A stretch of DNA of 17,090 nucleotides from DATMBF01 sp035559595 (GTDB lineage Bacteria; Bacteroidota; Ignavibacteria; UBA10030). The notes beneath the pieces are model-generated. The model was not told the DNA's origin, did not search any database, and saw only the letters and a program-made list of their open reading frames with translations. How positions within the stretch are numbered: the stretch's first letter is position 1; each line of letters opens with the position of its first letter. The translations under genes were made by a program, and so were the position numbers. Shown here in pieces: positions 1 through 6,737 of the stretch. The DNA is taken from positions 1 to 17,090 of the forward strand of contig DATMBF010000021.1 of assembly GCA_035559595.1 (NCBI GenBank), read 5' to 3'.

Positions 1-151
1 GTCGTGTAGGCGGACGACTGAATCCATAAAGGTCGGTGCGACTGGAGCACTCGTCTCAGCAGTCATAACAGAAATTCGGTTGGCAATATAGAGAGTTACG
101 ACAGGAAAAGCAAAGCGAGGAAAAATCGCAAATAGTTTGTAGATTCAGGCC
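1..151. other. Upstream stretch without a supported gene
   Basis: One plus-strand frame is open from base 2 to a TAG at 89-91 (29 codons). Its translation ends in a short hydrophobic stretch followed by EIRLAI. It could be the C-terminal tail of a gene starting outside the window, but a run this short is expected often by chance, and I recognise no family. The remaining bases to 151 show no convincing -35/-10 pair and no strong ribosome binding site before the ABC gene. Confidence 0.2.
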
Positions 152-1096
152 ATGCAACGCTCTGCAATAGAGGTTCAACACCTTGTTCGCGTATTTCGGA
201 AGAAAGATGGAGAAATCCTCCGCGCAGTCGATGGGATTTCGTTTGATGTACGGAAGGGGGAGATCTTCGGATTCCTTGGGCCGAACGGGGCGGGAAAGAC
301 GACAACGCTGAAAATTCTCACGACGCTGCTTCAACCGACATCCGGCACCGCTTCAGTTCATGGGTATGATGTCGTGCGAAATCCGCTTGGGGTACGGAAG
401 CATATCTGTGTCGTGTTACAGCAGGATGCGATTGAGCTACACCTTTCGGTTCGGAACAACTTTCGGACGTTCGGTCGATTTCACGGACTCTCGGCAGCGG
501 AAACTGATCGTCACATGGATCGCGTGGTTGAGCTCTTCGGTCTGCGGGAGCAACTGAATGAGAAGGGGATGGATTTAAGCGGTGGACTCAAACGCAGAGT
601 GCAGGTTGCAAAGATGTTCATGATCGACAAGCCGGTCGTTTTCCTGGACGAAGCAACGACGGGGATGGACGCTTTCAACAAACGAACGACACTGGCAGCA
701 ATCAAAGAGGAGGCGGCAAAGGGACGGACCATTGTTCTGACGACGCATCTTCTTGAAGAGGCTGAGTCATTGTGCGATTCCATTGCCATCATTCATCACG
801 GGAAGATCATCGCCCGTGGAAGTGTGGACGAGGTGAAGTCGATGGGACTGAGGCTGCTTCAGGTGTCTCTCACATTTGAGAAGATGACAAAACACATCTC
901 CTCCATGCTGAAGGCGTGGAAACCGATTCGAATGGAGATGAAAGATTCACAGGTCGAAATGACGGTAAAAGATGAAGAAACGGCCTATCGCGTGCTCGCC
1001 GCGGCGAGGCGGACAAGAAGGCTGCAGGCCTTCGAAATTAATGCGGCGAGTCTTGAGGATGTCTTTGTCGAGCTGATTGATCGGAGGATGTCGTAA
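152..1096 (+). CDS. ABC-2 type transporter ATP-binding protein (DrrA/CcmA-like)
   Basis: This is the cytoplasmic ATPase subunit of an ABC-2 exporter, 314 residues. Visible motifs in order are Walker A GPNGAGKTT (43-51), Q-loop glutamines near 90-91, signature LSGGLKRRV (142-150), Walker B VVFLDE (162-167) and the H-loop histidine in TTH (about 199). Residues after about 230 form the extra C-terminal domain typical of DrrA-like, drug- or polysaccharide-export ATPases. The stop codon overlaps the ATG of the permease gene by one base, so the two are translationally coupled and very likely form one transporter. The substrate cannot be read from the sequence. The start is ATG at 152 and has only a weak upstream Shine-Dalgarno. 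Function as an ABC ATPase is certain; export direction is inferred from the family. Confidence 0.95.
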   Translation: MQRSAIEVQHLVRVFRKKDGEILRAVDGISFDVRKGEIFGFLGPNGAGKTTTLKILTTLLQPTSGTASVHGYDVVRNPLGVRKHICVVLQQDAIELHLSVRNNFRTFGRFHGLSAAETDRHMDRVVELFGLREQLNEKGMDLSGGLKRRVQVAKMFMIDKPVVFLDEATTGMDAFNKRTTLAAIKEEAAKGRTIVLTTHLLEEAESLCDSIAIIHHGKIIARGSVDEVKSMGLRLLQVSLTFEKMTKHISSMLKAWKPIRMEMKDSQVEMTVKDEETAYRVLAAARRTRRLQAFEINAASLEDVFVELIDRRMS

Positions 1097-1857
1097 TGCA
1101 GGCGATCATGGCAGTCGTTTATCGGGAGTATTTGATTCGCCTCACGAGTCTTCTCTGGCTCTTTTTCGACATGATGGTTCCGCTTCTGTATATGCTTCTG
1201 TTTGGAGTCGGATTCAACAAGGCGCTTCCGCTTGGTATTGTGATCGAAGGGCAAAGTCTCAGTTACAACGAGTTCTTCCTCTCCGGAGTGCTCGCGATGT
1301 CCTGCTTCGGAAGCGCGATCAATCAATCCTACGGCTTTTTTCTTGATCGCGACAATGGGATCTTCTATGAGTTCTTAACCTACCCCATGACGAGAGCCCA
1401 GTTGCTCCTGGGCAAGATTGTCTTCCAGTGTCTGATGTCCATTGTTCAGACGGCGCTTGCGCTCGCGGCTGCCGTGTATCTGCTGGATGTGAGTATTCGC
1501 GCGGAGTTTGTTTCACTCGTGTTCTTGGCCGTTATCATCGGAATCGCCGGCTGGTTTTTCTGTCTTGCCATCTTTGCATTTCTCATTCGCCGGAATGACG
1601 TGTTCAACACCGTGATCAATGCCGCGTACTTCGTGCTTATCTTTCTGAGCAGCATGTTTTACCCACTGGATATGGCGCCATCGTGGCTCAAGTTCAGCTC
1701 ATATGCGAATCCGCTCACGTGGCATACGGACGTCCTGCGCTTCTTGACGATCGGCATTGGTGATCCTGTTGTCGTCGCAGCCGAAGGACTGGCCTTCCTC
1801 GGATTCCTTCTCCTTTCCTTCTGGATTGCGGTCAAAGCCATTCGTCAATCGGTGTAA
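1096..1857 (+). CDS. ABC-2 type transporter permease
   Basis: A 253-residue integral membrane protein with about six hydrophobic segments and a short cytoplasmic N-terminus (MQAIMAVVYREYLIR), the layout of ABC-2 permeases such as DrrB and NodJ. The region around FLSSMFYPLDMAPSW (about residues 180-200), followed by NPLTWHTDVLR, matches the conserved ABC-2 segment before the last membrane helix. The ATG at 1096 shares a base with the stop of the ATPase gene, and GGAGG at 1083-1087 is a good ribosome binding site inside that gene. Its own stop overlaps the VKOR start by one base. It should form the membrane channel for the ATPase encoded just upstream, probably as a homodimer. Substrate unknown. 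Confidence 0.93.
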   Translation: MQAIMAVVYREYLIRLTSLLWLFFDMMVPLLYMLLFGVGFNKALPLGIVIEGQSLSYNEFFLSGVLAMSCFGSAINQSYGFFLDRDNGIFYEFLTYPMTRAQLLLGKIVFQCLMSIVQTALALAAAVYLLDVSIRAEFVSLVFLAVIIGIAGWFFCLAIFAFLIRRNDVFNTVINAAYFVLIFLSSMFYPLDMAPSWLKFSSYANPLTWHTDVLRFLTIGIGDPVVVAAEGLAFLGFLLLSFWIAVKAIRQSV

Positions 1858-2267
1858 TGATGATTGAGAAAACACTCCTTTCAGTTCTGGCATTCATTGG
1901 ACTCCTCATCTCGACATATTTTCAACTTGTCTCCAGAAACAAGATCGCGCCGGACGCTCCGTTTATTCCGGCATGGTGCCGCATGGAGAGCTCAGCGTGC
2001 GCATCGATTGTCTCCGCAAAGGAAGCTCGTTTGTTTGGCATCCCGAATTTTGAGTTAGGGAGTTTCTTCTATCTTCTGATGCTTACGGCAACATTCATGG
2101 AGCTTCCTCCCGACATTCGGACAGGCGTTGTTGTCGTAAGTGGCATAACAGTCCTCGTTTCAGCTTATCTGGCTTTCCGACTGATCAGCGTCTTGCGAAT
2201 TCCTTGCGCTCTTTGCTTCATCAGCCACGTGGTGAACCTCCTCATTTTCCTCCTGTTGGTGATATGA
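1857..2267 (+). CDS. VKOR-family membrane thiol oxidoreductase
   Basis: A 136-residue protein with about four hydrophobic helices (roughly 5-24, 66-82, 88-110, 115-135). It has the vitamin K epoxide reductase arrangement: a loop cysteine pair C41 and C48 in CRMESSAC, the following small-residue/G-x-P region (LFGIPNFELG, 59-68), and the redox CxxC motif C117-A-L-C120 at the start of the last helix. Bacterial VKOR proteins reoxidise periplasmic thiol oxidases using membrane quinones. This one is a bare VKOR domain without the fused thioredoxin domain found in many bacteria, and no DsbA-like partner lies next to it. The ATG shares a base with the permease stop, and its stop overlaps the next ATG (ATGA). 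A role in disulfide formation for an exported substrate is possible but is inference. Confidence 0.82.
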   Translation: MMIEKTLLSVLAFIGLLISTYFQLVSRNKIAPDAPFIPAWCRMESSACASIVSAKEARLFGIPNFELGSFFYLLMLTATFMELPPDIRTGVVVVSGITVLVSAYLAFRLISVLRIPCALCFISHVVNLLIFLLLVI

Positions 2268-3201
2268 CATCGGTTGCCTTCGTCTATCACGACGATTACC
2301 TGAAGCACGACACGGGTGAAGGTCACCCCGAAAAGCCTGACCGCTTGAGGGCGATTATAGGTCACCTACAATAGCCTTGTGGAAACAATTGAACCATGTT
2401 CTGCCCGAGCGGGCTACCGTCGAAGAAATTTCAGCAGTCCACCCTGTAAGCTACGTTGAGATGATAGAACGTCGCTGCAAGGCAGGGGAGAGGGTGCTCG
2501 ATTTCGGCGACACGCATGTTTGTGCCGACTCGTACGAAATTGCGCTACTTGCGGCCGGTGGTGTTCTTCGAGGGGTTGATGAGGTTCTTCAAGGGAAATC
2601 GAAAGCCGCTTTTTGTGCCATACGTCCGCCGGGGCATCATGCAGAGAGTGCAACGGTGATGGGATTTTGCCTGTTCAACAATGTCGCCGTCGGCGCTCGT
2701 TATGCGCAGAAGAACTATGGTGTCAAGCGGGTGGTGATACTTGATTGGGATGTGCATCATGGAAACGGCACGCAAGAGATCTTCTACGAAGATGACTCGG
2801 TCTTCTATATCAGCTTGCACCAGTATCCGTTCTATCCGGGCACCGGAAGTGCGAATGAGACCGGAAAGGGGAAGGGGGAGGGATTTACGCTCAATTGCCC
2901 GATGAGTGCAGGAGCCGGCGACCGCGAATATCGTGAGGCATTCGCGCGAAAGATTCTGCCGGCGATCGATCTCTTCAAACCCGAGCTCGTGATGATCTCT
3001 GCCGGATTCGACGCTCACAAGGATGATCCGTTGGCCAATATTGAATTGACAGAAGATTCGTTTGGGTGGATGACGGAGACGATGTGCGAGGTTGCGGAGA
3101 ACTATTCGAGAGGGAAGATCGTTTCGGTGTTGGAAGGAGGCTATAATCTGGAGGCGTTGGCGAGAAGTGTTGAAATGCATGTGAAGAAGCTGGGGGAATA
3201 G
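2264..3201 (+). CDS. Histone deacetylase family / acetylpolyamine amidohydrolase-like protein, frameshifted
   Basis: A zinc-dependent deacetylase of the HDAC/AcuC/AphA superfamily. The N-terminus starts at ATG 2264, overlapping the VKOR stop, and reads MTSVAFVYHDDYLKHDTGEG then HPEKPDRLRAIIGHLQ before a TAG at 2372-2374. The rest continues in another frame from about 2374 (ALWKQLNHVLPERATVEE) to 3201. Together they match a normal HDAC-like protein of about 310 residues if one base is missing near 2372. Numbered from the TTG at 2377, the downstream part holds RPPGHHA (H87, H88), DWDVHHGNGT (D123, D125, H127), GFDAH (D212) and EGGY (Y256), so the active site is intact. Restarting at the TTG would lose the conserved HPE-P-RL N-terminus and has no ribosome binding site. 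Either a sequence error or a recent inactivating mutation explains this. The substrate is unknown. Confidence 0.85.
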
Positions 3202-3310
3202 AAAACGGAATGGCGGAATGAATGGAATAATGGGATATTCTGCGGGATGTCGTTCTACAAACCCATAGCGGATCACGCTTCAATGTCGGAATTCAAGAAT
3301 GAGGAGTGGC

Positions 3311-3339
3311 TTGACAAGAAGTTTCTGAAACTGTACATT
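3311..3339 (+). promoter_or_regulatory. Sigma70-like promoter for the thiamine operon
   Basis: A perfect TTGACA (3311-3316) is followed by 17 bases and TACATT (3334-3339), with an AT-rich TATAT just after. Transcription would start near 3346, about 30 bases before the TPP aptamer, so it fits as the promoter of the riboswitch operon. The good -35 differs from the -33/-7 promoters of Bacteroidia. Confidence 0.7.
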
Positions 3340-3373
3340 ATATCAGTTCTTTTCCAAACCAATTATTGTCGCA

Positions 3374-3480
3374 TTTTCCGTTAGGGGTGTCCCGCCGATC
3401 CTGAGCACTATCGAAGGACCGGGGCTGAGATCATACCCTTGGAACCTGAACTGGATCATACCAGCGAAGGAAAACGGAGG
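3374..3480 (+). promoter_or_regulatory. TPP riboswitch (THI element) aptamer
   Basis: The conserved thiamine pyrophosphate aptamer blocks are all present in order: GGGGTG (3384-3389), CTGAGA (3425-3430), ACCCTT (3435-3440), GAACCTGAACTGGAT (3442-3456) and ACCAGCGAAGG (3460-3470). P1 can form between CCGTT (3378-3382) and AACGG (3473-3477), and extends by A-U/G-U pairs. P3 starts with CCCG (3391-3394) against CGGG (3420-3423) and carries a variable extension. Binding of TPP would stabilise P1. The element lies between a promoter and a terminator and precedes thiamine-related genes, which independently supports it. Confidence 0.95.
3397..3420 (+). repeat. REP-like palindrome inside the P3 arm of the TPP riboswitch
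   Basis: The variable extension of P3 contains CCTGAGC, four bases (ACTA), then TCGAAGG. This is the core of a palindromic intergenic repeat that I know from many bacterial genomes, usually with GNAG or a similar spacer. The outer TCCT/AGGA (3399-3402 with 3415-3418) pairs, so it folds into the P3 hairpin without disturbing the aptamer core. Membership in the repeat family is recognised from memory and needs a genome-wide search. Confidence 0.55.
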
Positions 3481-3506
3481 AAGTCGTTTTTCGAAAGCCG
3501 TTTTTC
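3469..3506 (+). promoter_or_regulatory. Predicted antiterminator helix of the TPP riboswitch
   Basis: GGAAAACGG (3469-3477), which includes the 3' strand of P1, can pair over nine bases (one G-U) with CCGTTTTTC (3498-3506), the 5' arm of the terminator. The same nine-base string GGAAAACGG recurs as part of the terminator 3' arm (3526-3534). The two states are therefore mutually exclusive: P1 plus terminator with TPP bound, antiterminator without it. A second CGTTTTTCG copy at 3485-3493 could also compete. Confidence 0.7.
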
Positions 3507-3550
3507 GTTTCGGGTCATCCCTGACGGAAAACGGCTTTTGTGTTTTTTGT
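3494..3550 (+). terminator. Intrinsic terminator of the TPP riboswitch
   Basis: AAAGCCGTTTTTCG (3494-3507) pairs with CGGAAAACGGCTTT (3525-3538) over 14 bases with one G-U wobble. The loop contains a further GGG-TCAT-CCC stem. A T-rich tract (TTTTGTGTTTTTTG) follows. It lies about 25 bases upstream of the receptor start and is placed to cut transcription when TPP is abundant. Confidence 0.9.
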
Positions 3551-3573
3551 CCATTTGTTCGAAAGGAGGGAAT

Positions 3574-5979
3574 ATGCGCTTTACGATAGCATTGATTGTC
3601 TCGCTTGCGAATGTCGCGATTGGGTTTAGCCAAACCGGATTCGTACAAGGTAAAGTCTTTGATGCGGAAACGAAAAGACCGCTCGATAATGCCAACATTG
3701 TCATCGAGGGAACCCGATGGGGCTCAACAACTGACCGGGAGGGTAAATTTCTGATTGAAGGCGTTCCCCTTGGGGCTCATACGATCAAGGCGAGCTTTCT
3801 CGGGTACCTTACGCAACGGGAAACAGTTGAAGTCGTTCCCCAAGGTATGACGGTCGAATTCAGCCTCTCGCCGACAATTCTTCCAGGGCAGACCGTTGTC
3901 ATCACGGCTGTGAGAGGTAGAGAACGGGAGACCCCCATTACCTTCACATCCCTCAAAAAAGACGAGATTCAAAAGAGGTACACTTACCAGGATATTCCCG
4001 TTCTTCTGTCCGAACTTCCCTCCATTACCTACTACTCCGAAAGCGGTAACGGTATCGGCTACAACTACATCAATCTGAGGGGATTTGACCAGCGGCGGCT
4101 TTCGGTGATGATTAACGGCATTCCACAGAATGATCCTGAAGATCACAATGTGTATTGGCTTGATTTTCCAGATCTCCTCGCGAGCACCGAAGATATTCAA
4201 GTGCAGCGGGGTGCGGGGAGCGCATTCTACGGTCCACCGGCCATTGGAGGATCGGTGAACTTGGTGACGTCGCTCTTTTCAAATGATCGGTCGATTTCTC
4301 TTGAGGCGGGTGCAGGGAGCTACAACACCCAACGGTACTCGGTCGCTATTGGGTCGGGATTGGTAGAAGATCGGTATGTGCTGTTTGGCAGATTGAGTCG
4401 GCTGAAAAGCTCGGGCTACCGGGAACAATCATGGAGTGACTTTAGCTCCTACTTTTTAGGGGCTGTGCGGTACGACGAGGCGATGACCACTCAGATCCAT
4501 CTCTACGGTGGGCCATTCAAAGATCATCTGGCGTACTACGGCATTCCGAAATCGGACATCAAAGACCGCGCAAAGCGGCGCGCCAATCCGATTTCGCGAC
4601 CGGAGGAGATCGAGAACTTCAGCCAGCCTCACTATGAACTCCTCCATGAGTGGCGGTTGACCGATCGGTTAACGTTGAACAACACGATTTTTCTCGTGGA
4701 GGGTGAAGGCTTCTTCGAGTACGATGCATCGTGGGCCGACACAACAATGTTGCGACTCACGCGGGTGTATGGTTTTCAACCAACAGGGAATCCGGAGAAT
4801 ACCATCGTCCGGTCGTTTGTGGACAACACACAGTGGGGATGGCTGCCGAGAGTATCGTACGAATTCGAGCGGGGGACGACAACAGTTGGAGCCGAGGTGC
4901 GCATCCATCGGTCTCACCATTACGGAAACATCCGCTGGGCACAGAACCTGCCGAGCGGCTGGAATGGTCGCGAGACCGCCGATTATCGGTTCTACGAGTA
5001 CCGGGGTGGTAAAGACATGGTCTCCGCTTATGTTCATACGCTGTATCGCCTCCGGCCATCAGTAACGTTGATGGGGAGCCTGCAATATGTTTTCAATAGA
5101 TACAGTCTCGGAGAGGAAAAGTTCATTGGGACGGAATTTGATGTGGATTATCATTTCCTCAATCCCAAGATTGGCCTAAATCTCAATCTCACTGAACAGA
5201 TCAATGCCTACATGAATGTTGCTTATACCTCTCGAGAGCCACGAAGAAAGAACCTCTATGATGCAACGTTCTCCTGGGTTGGCGAGGTGCCGCAATTCGA
5301 GCAGAAGTCCGGCCGATATGACTTCAGTAAACCGCTTGTGAAGCCCGAGCAACTCCTCAATCTCGAAGTTGGAAGCGCGTACGTTGATGGCGGAAATCGT
5401 ATTGGCGTGAATCTGTACTGGATGGACTTTCGCAACGAGATCGTCTCGAGCGGCCAGCTTGACCTCTTCGGACAACCGATCACAGGAAATGCGAAGCGTA
5501 CTCGACATGCTGGAATCGAACTCTCCGGCTCTTCCTCTGTCATCAATGGCTTCAGCCTGCAGGGAAACGCCACACTGAGTCGCAACATTATTGTCCAGCA
5601 CACAACGTATGTCGAAGAAAACAACCAGATCGTTCCAAAGTCGCTCAATGGTCACAGGATCGCGGGTTTTCCGGATCTTCTTGCCAACCTGAGGATGACG
5701 TACGACGCAGAGTTGTGGTTTGCATCACTGGGGATGACTCACGTGGGAGATCGGTTTACGGACAACTTTGAACATCCGGATCGTAAAGCGGATGCCTACA
5801 CGGTGTTCAACGGAATTGCAGGAATTCGGCTGAGAAACGTTGCGGGATTCAAGCTTCTCGAGCTGCGGCTCCAGCTCAACAATATCTTTGATGCCCTGTA
5901 TGCGAGTCATGGCGAAGGGGATGAGTTCTTTCCCGCGGCAGAACGGAACTTCTTTGCATCTCTCAAAATTAATTTGTAA
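3574..5979 (+). CDS. TonB-dependent outer-membrane receptor, probable thiamine/thiamine-derivative transporter
   Basis: An 801-residue TonB-dependent receptor. I place the start at ATG 3574 because AGGAGGG at 3564-3570 sits just upstream and the next residues form a signal peptide (MRFTIALIVSLANVAIGFSQ). A longer open frame from 3439 would overlap the riboswitch and terminator. Domains: carboxypeptidase-regulatory-like beta-sandwich (about 22-98), a TonB-box-like TVVITA (107-112), plug (about 118-231, with LRGFDQRR and GSAFYGPPAIGGSVNL), then a 22-strand barrel ending in the aromatic-rich FFASLKINL. It would import a ligand into the periplasm using TonB/ExbBD energy. TPP-riboswitch control and the downstream thiN and symporter point to thiamine, phosphorylated thiamine or a precursor as ligand. 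TPP-regulated receptors of this kind (OMR1) are known in Bacteroidota. The precise ligand is inference. Confidence 0.93.
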   Translation: MRFTIALIVSLANVAIGFSQTGFVQGKVFDAETKRPLDNANIVIEGTRWGSTTDREGKFLIEGVPLGAHTIKASFLGYLTQRETVEVVPQGMTVEFSLSPTILPGQTVVITAVRGRERETPITFTSLKKDEIQKRYTYQDIPVLLSELPSITYYSESGNGIGYNYINLRGFDQRRLSVMINGIPQNDPEDHNVYWLDFPDLLASTEDIQVQRGAGSAFYGPPAIGGSVNLVTSLFSNDRSISLEAGAGSYNTQRYSVAIGSGLVEDRYVLFGRLSRLKSSGYREQSWSDFSSYFLGAVRYDEAMTTQIHLYGGPFKDHLAYYGIPKSDIKDRAKRRANPISRPEEIENFSQPHYELLHEWRLTDRLTLNNTIFLVEGEGFFEYDASWADTTMLRLTRVYGFQPTGNPENTIVRSFVDNTQWGWLPRVSYEFERGTTTVGAEVRIHRSHHYGNIRWAQNLPSGWNGRETADYRFYEYRGGKDMVSAYVHTLYRLRPSVTLMGSLQYVFNRYSLGEEKFIGTEFDVDYHFLNPKIGLNLNLTEQINAYMNVAYTSREPRRKNLYDATFSWVGEVPQFEQKSGRYDFSKPLVKPEQLLNLEVGSAYVDGGNRIGVNLYWMDFRNEIVSSGQLDLFGQPITGNAKRTRHAGIELSGSSSVINGFSLQGNATLSRNIIVQHTTYVEENNQIVPKSLNGHRIAGFPDLLANLRMTYDAELWFASLGMTHVGDRFTDNFEHPDRKADAYTVFNGIAGIRLRNVAGFKLLELRLQLNNIFDALYASHGEGDEFFPAAERNFFASLKINL

Positions 5980-5987
5980 CCTTCTGT

Positions 5988-6009
5988 GCATCCTGCGCAC
6001 GCAGGATGC
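5988..6009 (+). repeat. Perfect intergenic hairpin after the receptor gene
   Basis: GCATCCTGC and GCAGGATGC form a perfect nine-base-pair stem around a GCAC loop (one more pair can close it to CA). No T tract follows, so it is not an intrinsic terminator by itself. It could stabilise the receptor mRNA 3' end or be a decayed palindromic repeat; the CATCCTG/CAGGATG core resembles common intergenic palindromes. Confidence 0.6.
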
Positions 6010-6021
6010 GCAGTATCCCCC

Positions 6022-6070
6022 ATGGTCGCTGGGTGTGCGCCTCCCCTAACTCAGCGGCCATTTTCTTTTT
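6022..6070 (+). terminator. Probable intrinsic terminator between receptor gene and thiN
   Basis: ATGGTCGCTGGGT (6022-6034) can pair with ACTCAGCGGCCAT (6049-6061) over 13 bases including two G-U pairs. TTTCTTTTT (6062-6070) follows directly. Its position between the receptor and thiN, only about 30 bases before the thiN ATG, suggests partial termination that lowers thiN and symporter expression relative to the receptor. I see no separate promoter in the remaining space. Confidence 0.6.
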
Positions 6071-6101
6071 CGTGATCGGTTCATGAAGAAAGGCCTGTCT
6101 C

Positions 6102-6737
6102 ATGAAACCCTATGCGCTTATCCTTGCCAACGGAGATCCCCCAAAGAAACATCTTTTGCGATCGCTCGTCTCAAAGGCTGCCCTCATCGTGTGTGCAGAC
6201 GGTGGGGCAAACACCGCCCTGAAGTTTGGCGTCAAGCCCGGAGCAATCGTGGGGGATATGGATTCGATCCATGCCGAAGCCCTCGTGCGGTTTCGGAAAA
6301 TTCAGATGGTCGAAGATCGCGACGAGAATTCGACGGACCTGGAAAAAGCCATTCAATGGACGGTCAAGCAAAAATATGAACGCATTGTCGTTACCGGCGT
6401 GACCGGAAGACGGCTGGATCATACCATCGGCAATCTTGGCGTTCTCCCAAAGTTTCATTCCGATGCCTCGATTACCTTCGTTGATGATCAAGGGGAACTC
6501 TCCTATGTTGGGCGGGAAATTCAGATCGACTCGCCGCGCGGAACCGTCGTCTCCCTCATTCCGATCACCCGATGCGAAGGAGTGGAGACGGTTGGACTGG
6601 AATATGCGCTCAACAATGAGAGTCTGGAGCTTGGTGTGAGGGAGGGAACGAGCAACGTTGTGGTCTCCTCCCCTGCCAGCGTTAAAGTCAAGAAAGGGAA
6701 ACTCTTGCTCTATACGGTCACTCCGACACGCCAATGA
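6102..6737 (+). CDS. thiN: Thiamine pyrophosphokinase
   Basis: Catalyses ATP + thiamine to AMP + thiamine pyrophosphate in the cytoplasm, the salvage route to the cofactor. The 211-residue length is normal for bacterial TPK. Diagnostic motifs are ADGGAN (32-37), GDMDS (51-55), STDLEKA (77-83, catalytic acidic cluster with the preceding EDRDEN), GRRLDH (102-107) followed by TIGNL, and GTSN (182-185) in the C-terminal thiamine-binding beta domain. The ATG at 6102 has a GAAAGG-type ribosome binding site about nine bases upstream. Its TGA overlaps the symporter ATG (ATGA), so the two are translationally coupled. Together with the TPP riboswitch upstream it confirms the thiamine theme of the operon and suggests the organism salvages free thiamine rather than only making it. 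Confidence 0.95.
   Translation: MKPYALILANGDPPKKHLLRSLVSKAALIVCADGGANTALKFGVKPGAIVGDMDSIHAEALVRFRKIQMVEDRDENSTDLEKAIQWTVKQKYERIVVTGVTGRRLDHTIGNLGVLPKFHSDASITFVDDQGELSYVGREIQIDSPRGTVVSLIPITRCEGVETVGLEYALNNESLELGVREGTSNVVVSSPASVKVKKGKLLLYTVTPTRQ

Noticed and set aside
2377..3201. HDAC gene starting at TTG 2377 as a complete gene
   Set aside because: No ribosome binding site, and the conserved N-terminal HPE-P-RL segment is encoded just upstream in another frame from an ATG coupled to the VKOR stop.
3207..3235. GGAATG-rich short repeats after the deacetylase gene
   Set aside because: Imperfect, very short and without a hairpin; probably simple-sequence drift.
2545..3276. 243-codon minus-strand open frame opposite the deacetylase
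   Set aside because: It is antisense to the conserved zinc-site coding sequence and has no recognisable domain.
3439..3573. N-terminal extension of the TonB receptor
   Set aside because: It would translate through the TPP aptamer and terminator. ATG 3574 has a strong Shine-Dalgarno and begins a signal peptide.
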